Shown: positions 44,217 to 53,150, numbered from the stretch's first letter. The stretch: DNA of 64,000 bases from Streptomyces seoulensis (GCA_013364255.1 CP054936.1:3316853-3380852); one strand, 5' to 3'. Notes: generated from the letters alone by a model not told the origin. Numbers and translations are program-made.

Positions 44217-45550
44217 CGGTTCCCCGCCTTCCCCCGGGCCCACGCCACGGCGCCGCCCTTCGTGTTCCGCGTGCTCATCGCGTGCTGCCCGTTCTCCGCG
44301 CCCGGCGTGTTCCTGGGTACGGTCAGTTCGACCTCCGTGCCCTGCCCGGGCACCGAGATCAGCTCGGCGGTGCCGCCGATGTCGCGCAGCCGGCCCCGGA
44401 TCGAGAGGGCCACGCCGAGCCGCCCCTCGCCCTCGGCCTGGGCGAGCCGCCCCTCGGGGATGCCCGGTCCGTCGTCGCGCACGGTCACCAGCACCGTCTC
44501 CGGTTCGTCCTCGACCAGGATCCAGGCCCGCGCGTCCTCGCCCACGTGCCGGCGGACGTTGTCCAGGGCGGCCCCGACGGCCGCGGCGACCTCCCGGGCG
44601 ACGGCGGCCGGCAGCGGCACCGGGGCGCCCGGCTCGGCCAGGGCCACCCGGGAGCCGGCGTACGGGGCGAGCAGCGCGCGCAGGTCCACGGGGCCGTCGC
44701 CGTCCAGGCGGTCGCCCCCGCCGTGCCCGGAGCGCTCGTCGTGCCGGGCTCGTTCGTCGTGCTCGTCCACGAGCTGGACGAGTGCGCCGTCGGCCGCGTC
44801 GGTGGAGACGCGGGAGACCGGGACCAGTCCGCCGGAGACCAGGGTGCGCAGCGCCACCTCCTGCTCGCCCGCCAGCCGGCCCAGCTCCGCCGCCTCCCCG
44901 CCGATCACCGCGCCGCGCCGCTGCACCATGGCCAGCACCTGGAGCACGCTGTCGTGGATGTCCCGGGCCAGCCGCTCCCGTTCCCTGGTGGCGGCCTCGA
45001 TCTCCAGGGCGCGGGCGAGGGTGCGCTCGGAGGCGCGGGCGACCTCGACGACGTAGCCGATGGCGATGGAGGCGACCCAGACCAGGATCACGTTGTGCAC
45101 GGTGTCGCGGGCCGGGTCGCCGCGCTCGACGAGGTTGGCGACGGCGATCGCGGTGGAGGCCGCGGCGGCCCACCGCCAGCCGCCCTTGAGCGCGAAGGCG
45201 AGGACGGAGCCGGCGGTCCATATCGACGGCAGGGTCGGACCGCCCGCCGCGATCCGGGCGTGCGCGTCGGCCACCGGGGTGAGGAGGATGCCGCAGACCG
45301 CGAGGCCGAGGTCGGCGGCGAGGAACGGCCTGGTGCAGCTCGCGGCGCCGGCGACCCGGGGCAGGGTGGCCAGCGTCCACACGAAGATCACGCAGTAGTA
45401 CGCGACGGCCACCCCCGGGCGGGGGAAGCGGTCGTAGGCGGTGGCGAACAGGCCGACCGCGTAGAACATCGTCAGCACCCGGTAGCCGGCCAGCGCACGC
45501 CACAGCGGCTGCTCGACCGACATCCTCATGACACGCGCGCGCCTGGGCAT
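44213..45550 (-). CDS. macS: MacS-family sensor histidine kinase
   Basis: A 445-residue NarX/DesK-type kinase. Five or six TM helices (~residues 20-165, DUF5931-like) precede a HisKA_3 dimerisation domain with RERLARDIHDSVLQVLAMV (phospho-His) and an ATPase domain with DNVRRH, VRDDGPGIPEG and RLGVALSIRGRL. A linker ~250-285 is Asp/Glu/His-rich (DEHDERARHDERSGHGGG) and could bind metal. Start ATG 45550 has GGGGGGAGGGG 4 nt upstream; later ATGs lack this. Coupled to macR. Confidence 0.9.
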   Translation of the reverse strand: MPRRARVMRMSVEQPLWRALAGYRVLTMFYAVGLFATAYDRFPRPGVAVAYYCVIFVWTLATLPRVAGAASCTRPFLAADLGLAVCGILLTPVADAHARIAAGGPTLPSIWTAGSVLAFALKGGWRWAAAASTAIAVANLVERGDPARDTVHNVILVWVASIAIGYVVEVARASERTLARALEIEAATRERERLARDIHDSVLQVLAMVQRRGAVIGGEAAELGRLAGEQEVALRTLVSGGLVPVSRVSTDAADGALVQLVDEHDERARHDERSGHGGGDRLDGDGPVDLRALLAPYAGSRVALAEPGAPVPLPAAVAREVAAAVGAALDNVRRHVGEDARAWILVEDEPETVLVTVRDDGPGIPEGRLAQAEGEGRLGVALSIRGRLRDIGGTAELISVPGQGTEVELTVPRNTPGAENGQHAMSTRNTKGGAVAWARGKAGNR

Positions 45551-45581
45551 GCGCCCCTCCCCCCGTTTCCCGCGGTCGCTC

Positions 45582-46481
45582 CTACTCCGCGGTTCTCTCC
45601 TCGCCCGCCTTCTTCGCCTCTGCGGTGTCCTTGGCGTCCTTGGCGTCCTCGGCGGCCTTGGCGTCCTTCGCCTCTTCGGCCTCTTCCCTGCGGCTCTCCT
45701 CGGCCAGTTCCCGCTCGACCCGCTCCTTCTGGGCCTGCGCCTTCTCGGCCTTCTCCAGGGCGGCCGTGGCCGCCTTCCCGGCCTTCTCGGCCTTGGCCGC
45801 CTCCGTGAGCTGCCGCTTGGCCGCGGTCGCGTACATGTCGACGTATTCCTGGCCGGAGAGCTTCATGATCTCGTACATGACCTCGTCGGTCACCGCGCGC
45901 AGGACGAAGCGGTCGTGTTCCATGCCCTGGTAGCGGCTGAAGTCGAGCGGCCTGCCGATGCGGATGCCGGGGCGCATGAGCTTGGGGACGACCTTGCCGG
46001 GCGGCTGGATCTTCTCCGTGTCGATCATGGCGACCGGGATGACCGGCGCGCCGGTGGCCAGCGCCACCCGGGCCAGTCCGCCGGGCTTGCCGCGGTAGAG
46101 GCGGCCGTCGGGCGAGCGGGTGCCCTCCGGGTAGATGCCGAACAGCTCGCCGCGCTCCAGCACCTCGATGCCGCTCCTCACCGCCGCCTCGCCCGCGCCG
46201 CGCGCGCCGGAGCGGTCCACCGGCAGCTGGCCGACGCCCTTGAAGAACGCGGCGGTCAGCCGGCCCTTCACGCCGGGCGTGGTGAAGTACTCGGCCTTCG
46301 CGATGAAGGTGACCTTGCGGTCGAGCACCGCGGGCAGGAAGAACGAGTCCGAGAACGAGAGGTGGTTGCTCGCCAGAATGGCGGGTCCCTCGGCCGGAAT
46401 GTTCTCCATGCCCTCCACCCAGGGCCTGAAGGCGAGCCGCAGCGGCCCCCCGATGGCGACCTTCATCGTGCCGTAGAACAA
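45582..46481 (-). CDS. plsC: 1-acyl-sn-glycerol-3-phosphate acyltransferase (PlsC family) with charged tail
   Basis: A 299-residue acyltransferase of phospholipid synthesis, membrane-associated. The catalytic NHLSFSD (HX4D) is near residue 39 and the substrate motif EGTRSPDG near residue 120. The domain ends near residue 215; the last ~85 residues are a Lys/Glu/Ala-rich stretch (AKAEKAGKAATAALEKAEKA and onward) predicted as a long charged coiled coil. Such a tail is not part of the PlsC fold. Start ATG 46481. Confidence 0.9.
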   Translation of the reverse strand: MFYGTMKVAIGGPLRLAFRPWVEGMENIPAEGPAILASNHLSFSDSFFLPAVLDRKVTFIAKAEYFTTPGVKGRLTAAFFKGVGQLPVDRSGARGAGEAAVRSGIEVLERGELFGIYPEGTRSPDGRLYRGKPGGLARVALATGAPVIPVAMIDTEKIQPPGKVVPKLMRPGIRIGRPLDFSRYQGMEHDRFVLRAVTDEVMYEIMKLSGQEYVDMYATAAKRQLTEAAKAEKAGKAATAALEKAEKAQAQKERVERELAEESRREEAEEAKDAKAAEDAKDAKDTAEAKKAGEERTAE

Positions 46482-46685
46482 CCGACTTCCTCCCGTGTGT
46501 GTCGATCAGACCATAACCCGCTGCGCCACCGAAGGGCCCGACGGCCCTGGTCGGTGTCAGTGCGGTCGCGTACGGTGAAGTACCCGAAGCCGACGGCCGT
46601 GCGCCGCCGGCGGGCCACCCTGCCTCGACGTACCTGTCACCCCTGTCACCGACGTGCCGCGTCCACTCACGAACAGGAGACCGAC

Positions 46686-47465
46686 GTGCCGGTCCTCCCC
46701 GGAGCAGAGCCGTACCGCCACGAGGGCGGGGAGGTCGGCGTCCTCCTCTGCCACGGCTTCACCGGTTCCCCCCAGTCGCTGCGCCCGTGGGCCGAGTACC
46801 TCGCCGAGCGCGGCCTGACGGTGTCCCTCCCGCTGCTGCCCGGACACGGCACGCGCTGGGAGGACCTGCGGGTCACCGGCTGGCAGGACTGGTACGCCGA
46901 GGTGGACCGCGAGCTGCGCGCCCTCAGCGAGCGGTGCGCGCGGGTGTTCGTGGCGGGGCTGTCGATGGGCGGCGCGCTGGCGCTGCGGCTGGCGGCGAAG
47001 CACGGGGACGCGATCGACGGGGTGATGGTCGTCAACCCGGCCAACAAGGTGCACGGCCTGGCCGCGTACGCGCTGCCCGTGGCCCGGCACCTGGTGCCCA
47101 CGACGAAGGGCATCGCCAGCGACATCGCCAAGGAGGGCGCGGCCGAGCTGGGCTACGACCGGGTGCCGCTGCACGCCGCGCACTCGCTGCGGAGGTTCTT
47201 CCGGCTGCTGGACGGCGAGCTTCCGCAGGTCACCCAGCCGCTGCTGGTGCTGCGCAGCCCCGAGGACCACGTGGTGCCGCCGGCCGACCCGGCGCGGATC
47301 CTCGGCCGGGTCTCCTCCCTGGACGTGACCGAGGTGCTGCTGGAACACAGCTACCACGTCGCGACGTTGGACCATGACGCGGACCGGATCTTCGAGGAGA
47401 GCTACGCCTTCGTCGCACGGCTCGCACCCAGCGTCGGCAAGGAAGGGACGGCCCAAGGTGGCTGA
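46686..47465 (+). CDS. alpha/beta-hydrolase, carboxylesterase/monoacylglycerol lipase type
   Basis: A 259-residue cytoplasmic esterase. Oxyanion region LLCHGFTGSPQSL, nucleophile elbow GLSMGGALAL (Ser), acid SPEDHVVPP (Asp) and LEHSYHVATLDHD (His) give a full triad, as in Est30-type carboxylesterases. Start GTG 46686 has AGGAGA ~8 nt upstream. Its 3' end overlaps the next gene by 8 nt. Context (PlsC next door) suggests lipid or acyl-ester turnover. Confidence 0.9.
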   Translation: MPVLPGAEPYRHEGGEVGVLLCHGFTGSPQSLRPWAEYLAERGLTVSLPLLPGHGTRWEDLRVTGWQDWYAEVDRELRALSERCARVFVAGLSMGGALALRLAAKHGDAIDGVMVVNPANKVHGLAAYALPVARHLVPTTKGIASDIAKEGAAELGYDRVPLHAAHSLRRFFRLLDGELPQVTQPLLVLRSPEDHVVPPADPARILGRVSSLDVTEVLLEHSYHVATLDHDADRIFEESYAFVARLAPSVGKEGTAQGG

Positions 47466-48693
47466 GCACGACTTCGACCGCGAGGGCCGGGAGAACGACG
47501 AGGCGGCCGAGGCGGTACGCCCCCCTGAGGCGGTCCGGTCGGCCGACGGGGTACGGCCCGGCGAGTCCGTCGAGCCGGCCGGGGCGGGCGGTCCGGCGGA
47601 GGCGGGCGAGGGCGCCGAACCGGTCCGGCCGGGCGACGCCGGGGGACCCGCCGAGGGGGCCCGGACCGCCGGCGCCGCCGGGCCGGGTGAGGTGGTGCGG
47701 GCCGTCGACGCGGTGCAGTCGGGTGATGCGGGACCGGCCGATCCGGCCGATCCGGCCGGGCAGGACCGGCCGGTCGACGCGGCGGACCCGGCCCGGACGA
47801 GTGAGCCGGTGAAGGCGGCCGACCTGCTGAGGTCGGTCGACCCGGTCAAGGCGGTCGATCCCGTCAAGGCCGCCGATCCGCTCAAGGCGGCCGATCCGTC
47901 CAAGACGGCCGACTCCCTCAAGGCGGCGGACTCCGTCAAGGCGGCGGACTCCGTCAAGGCCGCTGAGGGCGCCGGGCCGGGTGACGGCGGGCAGCTCCGC
48001 GGGCCGGGGAAGGCGGCGGAGGCGGGCGCCGCGGCCCATGCGGAGCGGGCCGGTGGCGTGCCGTTCGACGAGGACGCCGCCTGGGCCGCGATCGTCGCCG
48101 GGTACGGCGACGAGCCGCCGGATCCGCCCGGGGCGCGACCGTTCCGGTCGATCGAGGACCTGGCGCTGCCCGAACCGCCCGACACGGACGAGGAACGGCC
48201 GAGGACGCGGCGGACCGGCGACGACGACGGTCCCGGGACGCGAGGGGCCGGGGACGACGCCGGGCCCAGGGCGCGGCGGGCCGGGGACGACGGACCGGAG
48301 GGCGAGCGGGGCGAGGGCGGCGGGCCGGAGACGCCCGGGCCGCTGGGCGGCTCGGTCTCCTTCGCGCCCGGCGTCGGCGCGTCCGCGGGCCCGCGCGACT
48401 ACGCGGTGCGCGAGCCGTCCGACGACGACTTCGACGAGGACGACGAGGGCCACTTCGTGCCCCCGGAGCCGCCCCCGCTGCCGGACGCGGACGCCACCGC
48501 GAAGTTCGCCTGGCTGGGCGTGGCCGGCGGCCCCGCCCTGCTCCTGCTGGCGGTGCTGCTCGGCTGGGACATGACCTGGTGGCTGACCACGCTCTGCATC
48601 GGCGGCTTCCTCGGCGGCGTGGCGACGCTGGTGGCCCGGATGAACCCGGGCGACGACGAGGACGACGACCCGGGGCGCGGCGCGGTCGTGTGA
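47458..48693 (+). CDS. Ala-rich membrane protein with hexapeptide repeats
   Basis: A 411-residue protein of unknown function. Residues ~1-190 are low-complexity Ala/Glu/Pro/Gly, including eight 6-residue repeats of the form VKAADP (residues ~130-171). A short conserved segment PFDEDAAWAAIVAGYGDEPPD follows, then an acidic linker and two TM helices near the C-terminus (LGVAGGPALLLLAVLLGW, LTTLCIGGFLGGVATLVA) with an acidic end. GTG 47458 lies within the end of the esterase gene and has GGAAGGGA upstream. The C-terminal part is conserved as a small actinobacterial membrane protein (Rv2183c-like position). Confidence 0.75.
   Translation: MAEHDFDREGRENDEAAEAVRPPEAVRSADGVRPGESVEPAGAGGPAEAGEGAEPVRPGDAGGPAEGARTAGAAGPGEVVRAVDAVQSGDAGPADPADPAGQDRPVDAADPARTSEPVKAADLLRSVDPVKAVDPVKAADPLKAADPSKTADSLKAADSVKAADSVKAAEGAGPGDGGQLRGPGKAAEAGAAAHAERAGGVPFDEDAAWAAIVAGYGDEPPDPPGARPFRSIEDLALPEPPDTDEERPRTRRTGDDDGPGTRGAGDDAGPRARRAGDDGPEGERGEGGGPETPGPLGGSVSFAPGVGASAGPRDYAVREPSDDDFDEDDEGHFVPPEPPPLPDADATAKFAWLGVAGGPALLLLAVLLGWDMTWWLTTLCIGGFLGGVATLVARMNPGDDEDDDPGRGAVV
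47845..47970 (+). repeat. seven in-frame 18-bp coding repeats
   Basis: Consecutive 18-nt units encode VKAVDP, VKAADP, LKAADP, SKTADS, LKAADS, VKAADS and VKAAEG. Synonymous and non-synonymous changes both occur. A related VKAADL lies just upstream. Period 18 keeps the reading frame. Confidence 0.85.
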
Positions 48694-48731
48694 ACCGGGC
48701 GCGACGCGGTCGGGTGCGCCGCGGTGGACGG

Positions 48732-48763
48732 GACGGGGGCCGTACGCCGGTACGGCCCCCGTC
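48732..48763. terminator. 14-bp perfect hairpin between convergent genes
   Basis: GACGGGGGCCGTAC (48732-48745) pairs with GTACGGCCCCCGTC (48750-48763), loop GCCG. It sits between the plus-strand membrane protein (stop 48693) and minus-strand nuclease-fold gene (stop 48784), so it can act in both directions. Confidence 0.8.
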
Positions 48764-48783
48764 GTCGTACCGGCGTACGGCGC

Positions 48784-49548
48784 CTACGCCTGCGCCTGCG
48801 CCGGGATCCGGAGGGCCGCCAGCACCGGGCGGTGGTCCGTGGCCGCCCTCAGGTCCGCCTCGGTGACTCCGGGCTGCTCCAGCGGCACTCCGCAGCCGAG
48901 CACCTCGATGCCCGGCGTCGCGAAGACCGCGTCGATGCGGCGGTGCGGCTCGGTGGCCGACCAGGTGTGCTCGCCGCCCCAGGGAGCGGTGGCGTAACCG
49001 TCCTGGAGGGCGCCGGCCAGTCGCCGGAAGGCCGGGCCCTCGGGGCCCTCGTTGAGGTCGCCGCCCGCGACCGCGTGCTCCACGCCCATCTCGGCCAGCC
49101 GGTCCAGCAGCAGGCCGCTCTGGTCGTGGCGCTCGGCGCCGACGAGGGAGAGGTGGCAGGCGAGCACGCCGAGCCGGGCGCCGCCGAACCGGACGACCGC
49201 CGTGGCCAGGCCCCGCCGGTGCTGCCCCGGGGTGAGCGGCAGCAGGACGTCCTCGGTGCGCTCGACGGTGGCGCGCAGCGAACAGAGCACCGCGGGGCCG
49301 GCGGCCGTGGCGCCGCCGGTGAGGGTCACCAGGTCGGTGGCGGCCGCGAGCCGGGCCAGCTTCTTGCGCCAGCGGAAGAAGCGGGGCGCCTCCTGGAGCA
49401 GGACGAGGTCGGGCGCGCAGGCCCTGATCACCCGGGCGAGGGCTTCGGTGTCGTCCTGGAGCGAGCGGATGTTGTAGGTGAGGACACGGACGACGGCGGA
49501 ACCGTCTGCCTCCGTGCGGGAGTTGGGCAGCAGCATGACGATCAACAT
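48784..49548 (-). CDS. endonuclease/exonuclease/phosphatase-family protein
   Basis: A 254-residue metal-dependent hydrolase of the EEP superfamily. Motifs in order: LTYNIRSLQDD (Asn), VLLQEAP (metal Glu), GGDLNEGPEG (Asp/Asn), RIDAVFAT (Asp) and ATDHRPVLA (Asp-His). Substrate could be DNA, RNA or a phospholipid/phosphoinositide; not determinable here. Start uncertain: ATG 49548 or 49536. No signal peptide. Confidence 0.85.
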   Translation of the reverse strand: MLIVMLLPNSRTEADGSAVVRVLTYNIRSLQDDTEALARVIRACAPDLVLLQEAPRFFRWRKKLARLAAATDLVTLTGGATAAGPAVLCSLRATVERTEDVLLPLTPGQHRRGLATAVVRFGGARLGVLACHLSLVGAERHDQSGLLLDRLAEMGVEHAVAGGDLNEGPEGPAFRRLAGALQDGYATAPWGGEHTWSATEPHRRIDAVFATPGIEVLGCGVPLEQPGVTEADLRAATDHRPVLAALRIPAQAQA

Positions 49549-49706
49549 ACGCCGCGCCCACCGCGGCGCCGGTACGGCGGCCCGCCTGGCCGCGCGGACG
49601 GCCCGGTCCCGGATACGCCGACGCCCACCGGCCCGGACGGGGCGGTGGGCGTGAGGTCGCCCGGCGGCCCGGCCCGCGGTGCGCGCGGTGGGCGGGCGGC
49701 GGGCGG

Positions 49707-50660
49707 TCACATGACCGGGTCGGGCTCCCGCGCCAGGTCGGCCGCGCCGACCAGGCCGGCCTTGTTGCCGAGCTGGGCGGCGATCACGTCGGCGACCGGG
49801 CGCCAGTTGCCGCCGACCAGCCAGCGCTTGTACGACTTGCGGATCGGGTCCAGGACCAGTTCGCCCTCGTCGGACAGGCCGCCGCCGACGATGAAGGCGG
49901 ACGGGTCGAAGAGGGAGGCCAGGTCGGCCAGGCCCGCGCCGACCCAGCGGGCCAGCTCGCGGTAGGAGTCGACGGCGACCGGGCAGCCCTGGCGGGCGGC
50001 CATGGAGATGTGCTTGCCCTCGATGCCGTCGGGCGTGCCGTCGCCGAGCGCGAGCAGCACCTCGGCACGCTCGGGGGTGGCGTTGGCGCGCTGCTTGGCG
50101 TACCGCACCAGGGCGCGCCCGGAGGCGTACTGCTCCCAGCAGCCCTGCGAGCCGCAGCCGCACAGCAGCCCGTCCGGGACCATCCGGATGTGGCCGAACT
50201 CGGCGGCCACGCCGAAGTGGCCGCGGCGCAGCTTGTTACCGATGATGATGCCGCCGCCGAGGCCGGTGCCGAGCGTGATGCAGATGACGTTGCGGTGGCC
50301 CTTGCCGGCGCCGAACCGGTACTCGCCCCAGGCCGCGGCGTTGGCGTCGTTCTCCACGACGACGGGCAGGCCGACGCGCTCCTCGACCTTGGCCTTGAGC
50401 GGCTCCTGGCGCCAGTCGATGTTGGGCGCGAAGTAGACGGTGGAGCGCTGCCGGTTGACGTATCCGGCGGCCCCGATGCCCACGCCGACGATGTCGTGCC
50501 CGGCGCGCGCTCCCTCCACCGCCGAGGCGATGGCGTCCACGATGGCCTCGGCTGTGGTGGGGGTCGGCACCTTGAAGGTCGAGAGGATGGTGCCGTCCTC
50601 GTCGACCACGCCGGCCGCGATCTTCGTGCCGCCGATGTCGACGCCGATGGTGAGTCCCAT
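49707..50660 (-). CDS. glkA: ROK-family glucokinase
   Basis: A 317-residue glucose kinase, central in Streptomyces carbon catabolite repression as well as glycolysis. ATP motif GVDIGGTKIAAG, catalytic Asp in VENDANAAAWGEY, glycine-rich LGTGLGGGIIIG and the ROK zinc motif CGCGSQGCWEQY are present. It lies downstream of the DUF5304 gene (143-nt gap), the same arrangement as S. coelicolor SCO2127-glkA (SCO2126). Confidence 0.96.
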   Translation of the reverse strand: MGLTIGVDIGGTKIAAGVVDEDGTILSTFKVPTPTTAEAIVDAIASAVEGARAGHDIVGVGIGAAGYVNRQRSTVYFAPNIDWRQEPLKAKVEERVGLPVVVENDANAAAWGEYRFGAGKGHRNVICITLGTGLGGGIIIGNKLRRGHFGVAAEFGHIRMVPDGLLCGCGSQGCWEQYASGRALVRYAKQRANATPERAEVLLALGDGTPDGIEGKHISMAARQGCPVAVDSYRELARWVGAGLADLASLFDPSAFIVGGGLSDEGELVLDPIRKSYKRWLVGGNWRPVADVIAAQLGNKAGLVGAADLAREPDPVM

Positions 50661-50803
50661 GAATCCCTCAGTTCCGGTCGAGCCCCGCTACGGCCAACCG
50701 TACCCGAGGCGGCACCGTCCGATTCGCGGCGTCCACCCGCCGAGCAGGCGCGCATCGGGCGGCGGCGGGGCACCGGGGCGGCCGGACGGGCCGGAGCCGG
50801 GGC

Positions 50804-51364
50804 TCAGTCCAGGTCGATGCGCTGGCCGCCGCCGGCGCCCTCGCCCCGGTCGCGGCGCTCGTCGGGCTCGTCGGTCTCGTCGAGGTTCTTGAGGTCGCCG
50901 TCGAGGTCGTCGGGGCGGTCGGTACGGGACGTCCAGCGGCGTTCCTGGGCCTGGACGGCCGAGCGGTAGGCGGCGAGCAGTTCGCCGCCGGCCGCGGCGA
51001 GGTGGTCGAAGACGTCCGGGTTGCGTTCGATGACCGGCTCCACGGTCGCCCTGGCCTGCTGCACGACCTGCCGGACCACCTGCTGGGCGGCGGGTCCGGC
51101 CAGCGCGCCGAGCAGCGGCGACTGGAGCGAGGACAGCTTTCCGGCGACCGAGTCGACGAGCTTGCGCAGTTCCTCGGCGGCGGAGCCGGGCGGCGGGCCG
51201 TACGCGGCGCGGCGCCGGTCCCGCTCCGCCGCCAGGTCCTCGGCGCAGGCCGTCGACCAGGCGTCGGCGTCGGGCGGCGTTCCCGGCGCGGGCTGCTCCT
51301 GAGCGGCGTCGTCCCGTGTGGCGTCGTCCGAAGCGTCGTCGGTGGGTGGGCGCTCTTCGCTCAT
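50804..51364 (-). CDS. DUF5304 protein (SCO2127-like)
   Basis: A 186-residue soluble, acidic protein. Disordered N- and C-termini (Asp/Glu/Pro/Thr-rich) flank a helical middle: EELRKLVDSVAGKLSSLQSP, then VVRQVVQQARATVEPVIERN. The S. coelicolor gene at this position, SCO2127, has been linked in the literature to glucose uptake and catabolite repression together with glkA; the biochemical function is unknown. ATG 51364 with GGAG upstream. Confidence 0.85.
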   Translation of the reverse strand: MSEERPPTDDASDDATRDDAAQEQPAPGTPPDADAWSTACAEDLAAERDRRRAAYGPPPGSAAEELRKLVDSVAGKLSSLQSPLLGALAGPAAQQVVRQVVQQARATVEPVIERNPDVFDHLAAAGGELLAAYRSAVQAQERRWTSRTDRPDDLDGDLKNLDETDEPDERRDRGEGAGGGQRIDLD

Positions 51365-51420
51365 GGCGGGCTCCTGACTACGGTTCGTCCTTCGACGTTA
51401 CCCGAACCGGGGGCGGCGGT

Positions 51421-52590
51421 TCATCTCTCGCGGGGCCACAGCGCCGGGTCCGGCGCGAACCGGATCCGCAGCTCGCCCTCGCGCAGGGCGGCGCCCTCGA
51501 CGGTGCACCGGCGCAGCGCCGAGGGCAGGGCGACGACGCGGCGGAACGGTCCGGCGGTGAGGACGAGTTCGTCGCCGCGCCGGACGAGGTCCAGCTCGTC
51601 GCGCAGGGCGCCGGGCAGCGGGATGTGCCACACGAGCACACCGTCCTCGGCGATCCGGTCGGCGACGGGCCACCGGACGCGGGCGGGGGCCGGGCCGGCG
51701 GCGGGCAGGGCGAGGGCGGTCAGGTCCTCCGGGCCGCGCGGGTCCCGGCCCAGGTGGGCGGCAGGGTGGACGGTGTACGTCTCGTGCCACTCGTCCAGGG
51801 CCTTGCGCTGCTGGGCGGCGAGGGCGGCCTGCCAGGCGTCGGCGGGGGCCTCGGGCAGGACCCGGGTGGCGATCAGCGACTCGACGGGCAGGGCGCGCAC
51901 GGCGAGGCCGAGGGCGGCGGAGCGCAGGGCGTCGGCGCCGGCCGGTCCGGGCTCGGCGACCAGGCGTACGGCGGTGCCCGGGTCGGCGACGACCGCCTCG
52001 ACGGCGGCCAGCTCCACGTCCCAGCGGGCCGCCGTCTCGTACAGCCACTCGGCGGGCATGGGGACGCCGGCCAGGCGGCCCAGGACCGGGCGCAGGGCGC
52101 GGGCGGCCTGCCGCTCGGGCGGCAGCAGACGGCGCAGGTAGCGGCGGAGTTCGGCGGGCAGGGCGAGCAGGGCGAGGGCCTGCGGGGCGGGCGGCAGGTC
52201 CACGACGAGGAGGTCGAACCGCTCGGAGAGGGCGGCGTCGCGCAGGGCGCGCAGCAGGGCGAGTTCCTCGGCGCCGGGCAGCGGGGTCAGTTCCTCGGTG
52301 TCGAGGCGGGCGGCGCCGAGCAGGTCCAGGACGTGGGCGGCGCGCTCCTGGAAGGCGGCGAGGTCGGCGCGGAAGCCGGCGGCGGCGTCGGGGCGCCAGG
52401 CGGTGAGGCCCGCTGTCACGGGCGCCGGCTCGGCGCCGGTCGCGGTGCCGAGGACCGCGCCGAGGGTGTCGGTGCGGTCGGCGCTGAGCACCAGGGTGCG
52501 GACGCCGTCACGGGCGGCGGCGAGTGCGGTGGCGGCGGCCACGGTCGTACGACCACTGCCCCCGGGGCCCGTGATCAGGAGGGTACGCAT
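51421..52590 (-). CDS. ArsA-family (GET3-like) ATPase
   Basis: A 389-residue P-loop ATPase of the MinD/ArsA group. The deviant Walker A is TGPGGSGRTTVAAATAL at the N-terminus; LVVDLPPAPQALALLALP is the switch/Walker B region. The C-terminal ~90 residues form a small beta domain. Half-size compared with arsenical-pump ArsA, and no ars genes are near, so arsenic resistance is unlikely; role unknown, conserved at this locus in mycobacteria too. Start ATG 52590; the frame is open upstream without conservation. Confidence 0.85.
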   Translation of the reverse strand: MRTLLITGPGGSGRTTVAAATALAAARDGVRTLVLSADRTDTLGAVLGTATGAEPAPVTAGLTAWRPDAAAGFRADLAAFQERAAHVLDLLGAARLDTEELTPLPGAEELALLRALRDAALSERFDLLVVDLPPAPQALALLALPAELRRYLRRLLPPERQAARALRPVLGRLAGVPMPAEWLYETAARWDVELAAVEAVVADPGTAVRLVAEPGPAGADALRSAALGLAVRALPVESLIATRVLPEAPADAWQAALAAQQRKALDEWHETYTVHPAAHLGRDPRGPEDLTALALPAAGPAPARVRWPVADRIAEDGVLVWHIPLPGALRDELDLVRRGDELVLTAGPFRRVVALPSALRRCTVEGAALREGELRIRFAPDPALWPRER

Positions 52591-52644
52591 GCCCCGAACG
52601 CTACCTCCGCTCGCCCGGCCGGAACGCCGGGCCGACGACTCCGC

Positions 52645-52676
52645 CCCGCCCTGGACCGCCCCCGCCCTGGACCGCC
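52645..52676. repeat. two tandem 16-bp repeats
   Basis: CCCGCCCTGGACCGCC occurs at 52645-52660 and 52661-52676, identical. It lies in the 116-nt gap between the SRPBCC stop (52707) and the ArsA-like start (52590), i.e. 3' of the SRPBCC gene on its own strand. Confidence 0.8.
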
Positions 52677-52706
52677 CCCGGCCGGGATCGCCCCGCCGTA
52701 GACCGC

Positions 52707-53150
52707 CTAGCGCTCCTTGGACTCGACCCGCTTCTTCAGGCCCGCCAGCGCGCGGTCGATGATGACCTTCTCGGCCTTGCGCTTGATCATGCCGAGCATG
52801 GGGATCTTGACGTCGACGGTGAGGCGGTAGGTGACCTCGGTGGCGGCCGGGCCGGAGCGGCGCAGCAGGTAGGAGCCGTCCAGGGAGCGCAGCATCTGGG
52901 ACTTCACCAGGGTCCAGGAGACCTCGTCGTCGCCGGTCCAGGTGTAGGCGAGGGTCTGGTCGTCCTTGATGGCGCCGGCGTCCATGACCAGGCGCACCTG
53001 CTCGGCGCGGCCCCGCTCGTCCGCCTCCAGGACCTCGGCCTCCTTCACCTCGCCGGTCCAGTCGGGGTAGCGGGCGAAGTCGGCGATCACCTCCATGACG
53101 TCGGCGGGGGCCGCCTCGATCGTGATGCTCGAGCTGGTGTGTTCCGCCAT
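52707..53150 (-). CDS. SRPBCC (polyketide-cyclase/START-like) protein
   Basis: A 147-residue single-domain START-like fold: TIEAAPADVMEVIADFARYPDWTGEVKEAEVLE is the typical N-terminal strand-helix, given here in part, and the C-terminal long helix is KRKAEKVIIDRALAGLKKRV. It probably binds a hydrophobic ligand; Rv2185c occupies the same locus in M. tuberculosis. Start ATG 53150 with GGAGGAG 9 nt upstream. Confidence 0.87.
   Translation of the reverse strand: MAEHTSSSITIEAAPADVMEVIADFARYPDWTGEVKEAEVLEADERGRAEQVRLVMDAGAIKDDQTLAYTWTGDDEVSWTLVKSQMLRSLDGSYLLRRSGPAATEVTYRLTVDVKIPMLGMIKRKAEKVIIDRALAGLKKRVESKER

Noticed and set aside
43503..45503. A 666-codon open frame suggesting a fused histidine kinase/response regulator
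   Set aside because: The kinase domain is encoded in a different frame (44213-45550). The response regulator has its own ATG at 44216 overlapping the kinase stop.
51421..52590. Arsenical resistance ATPase
   Set aside because: Half-length, no arsenite-binding Cys pattern that I can see and no arsB/arsR/arsC genes adjacent.
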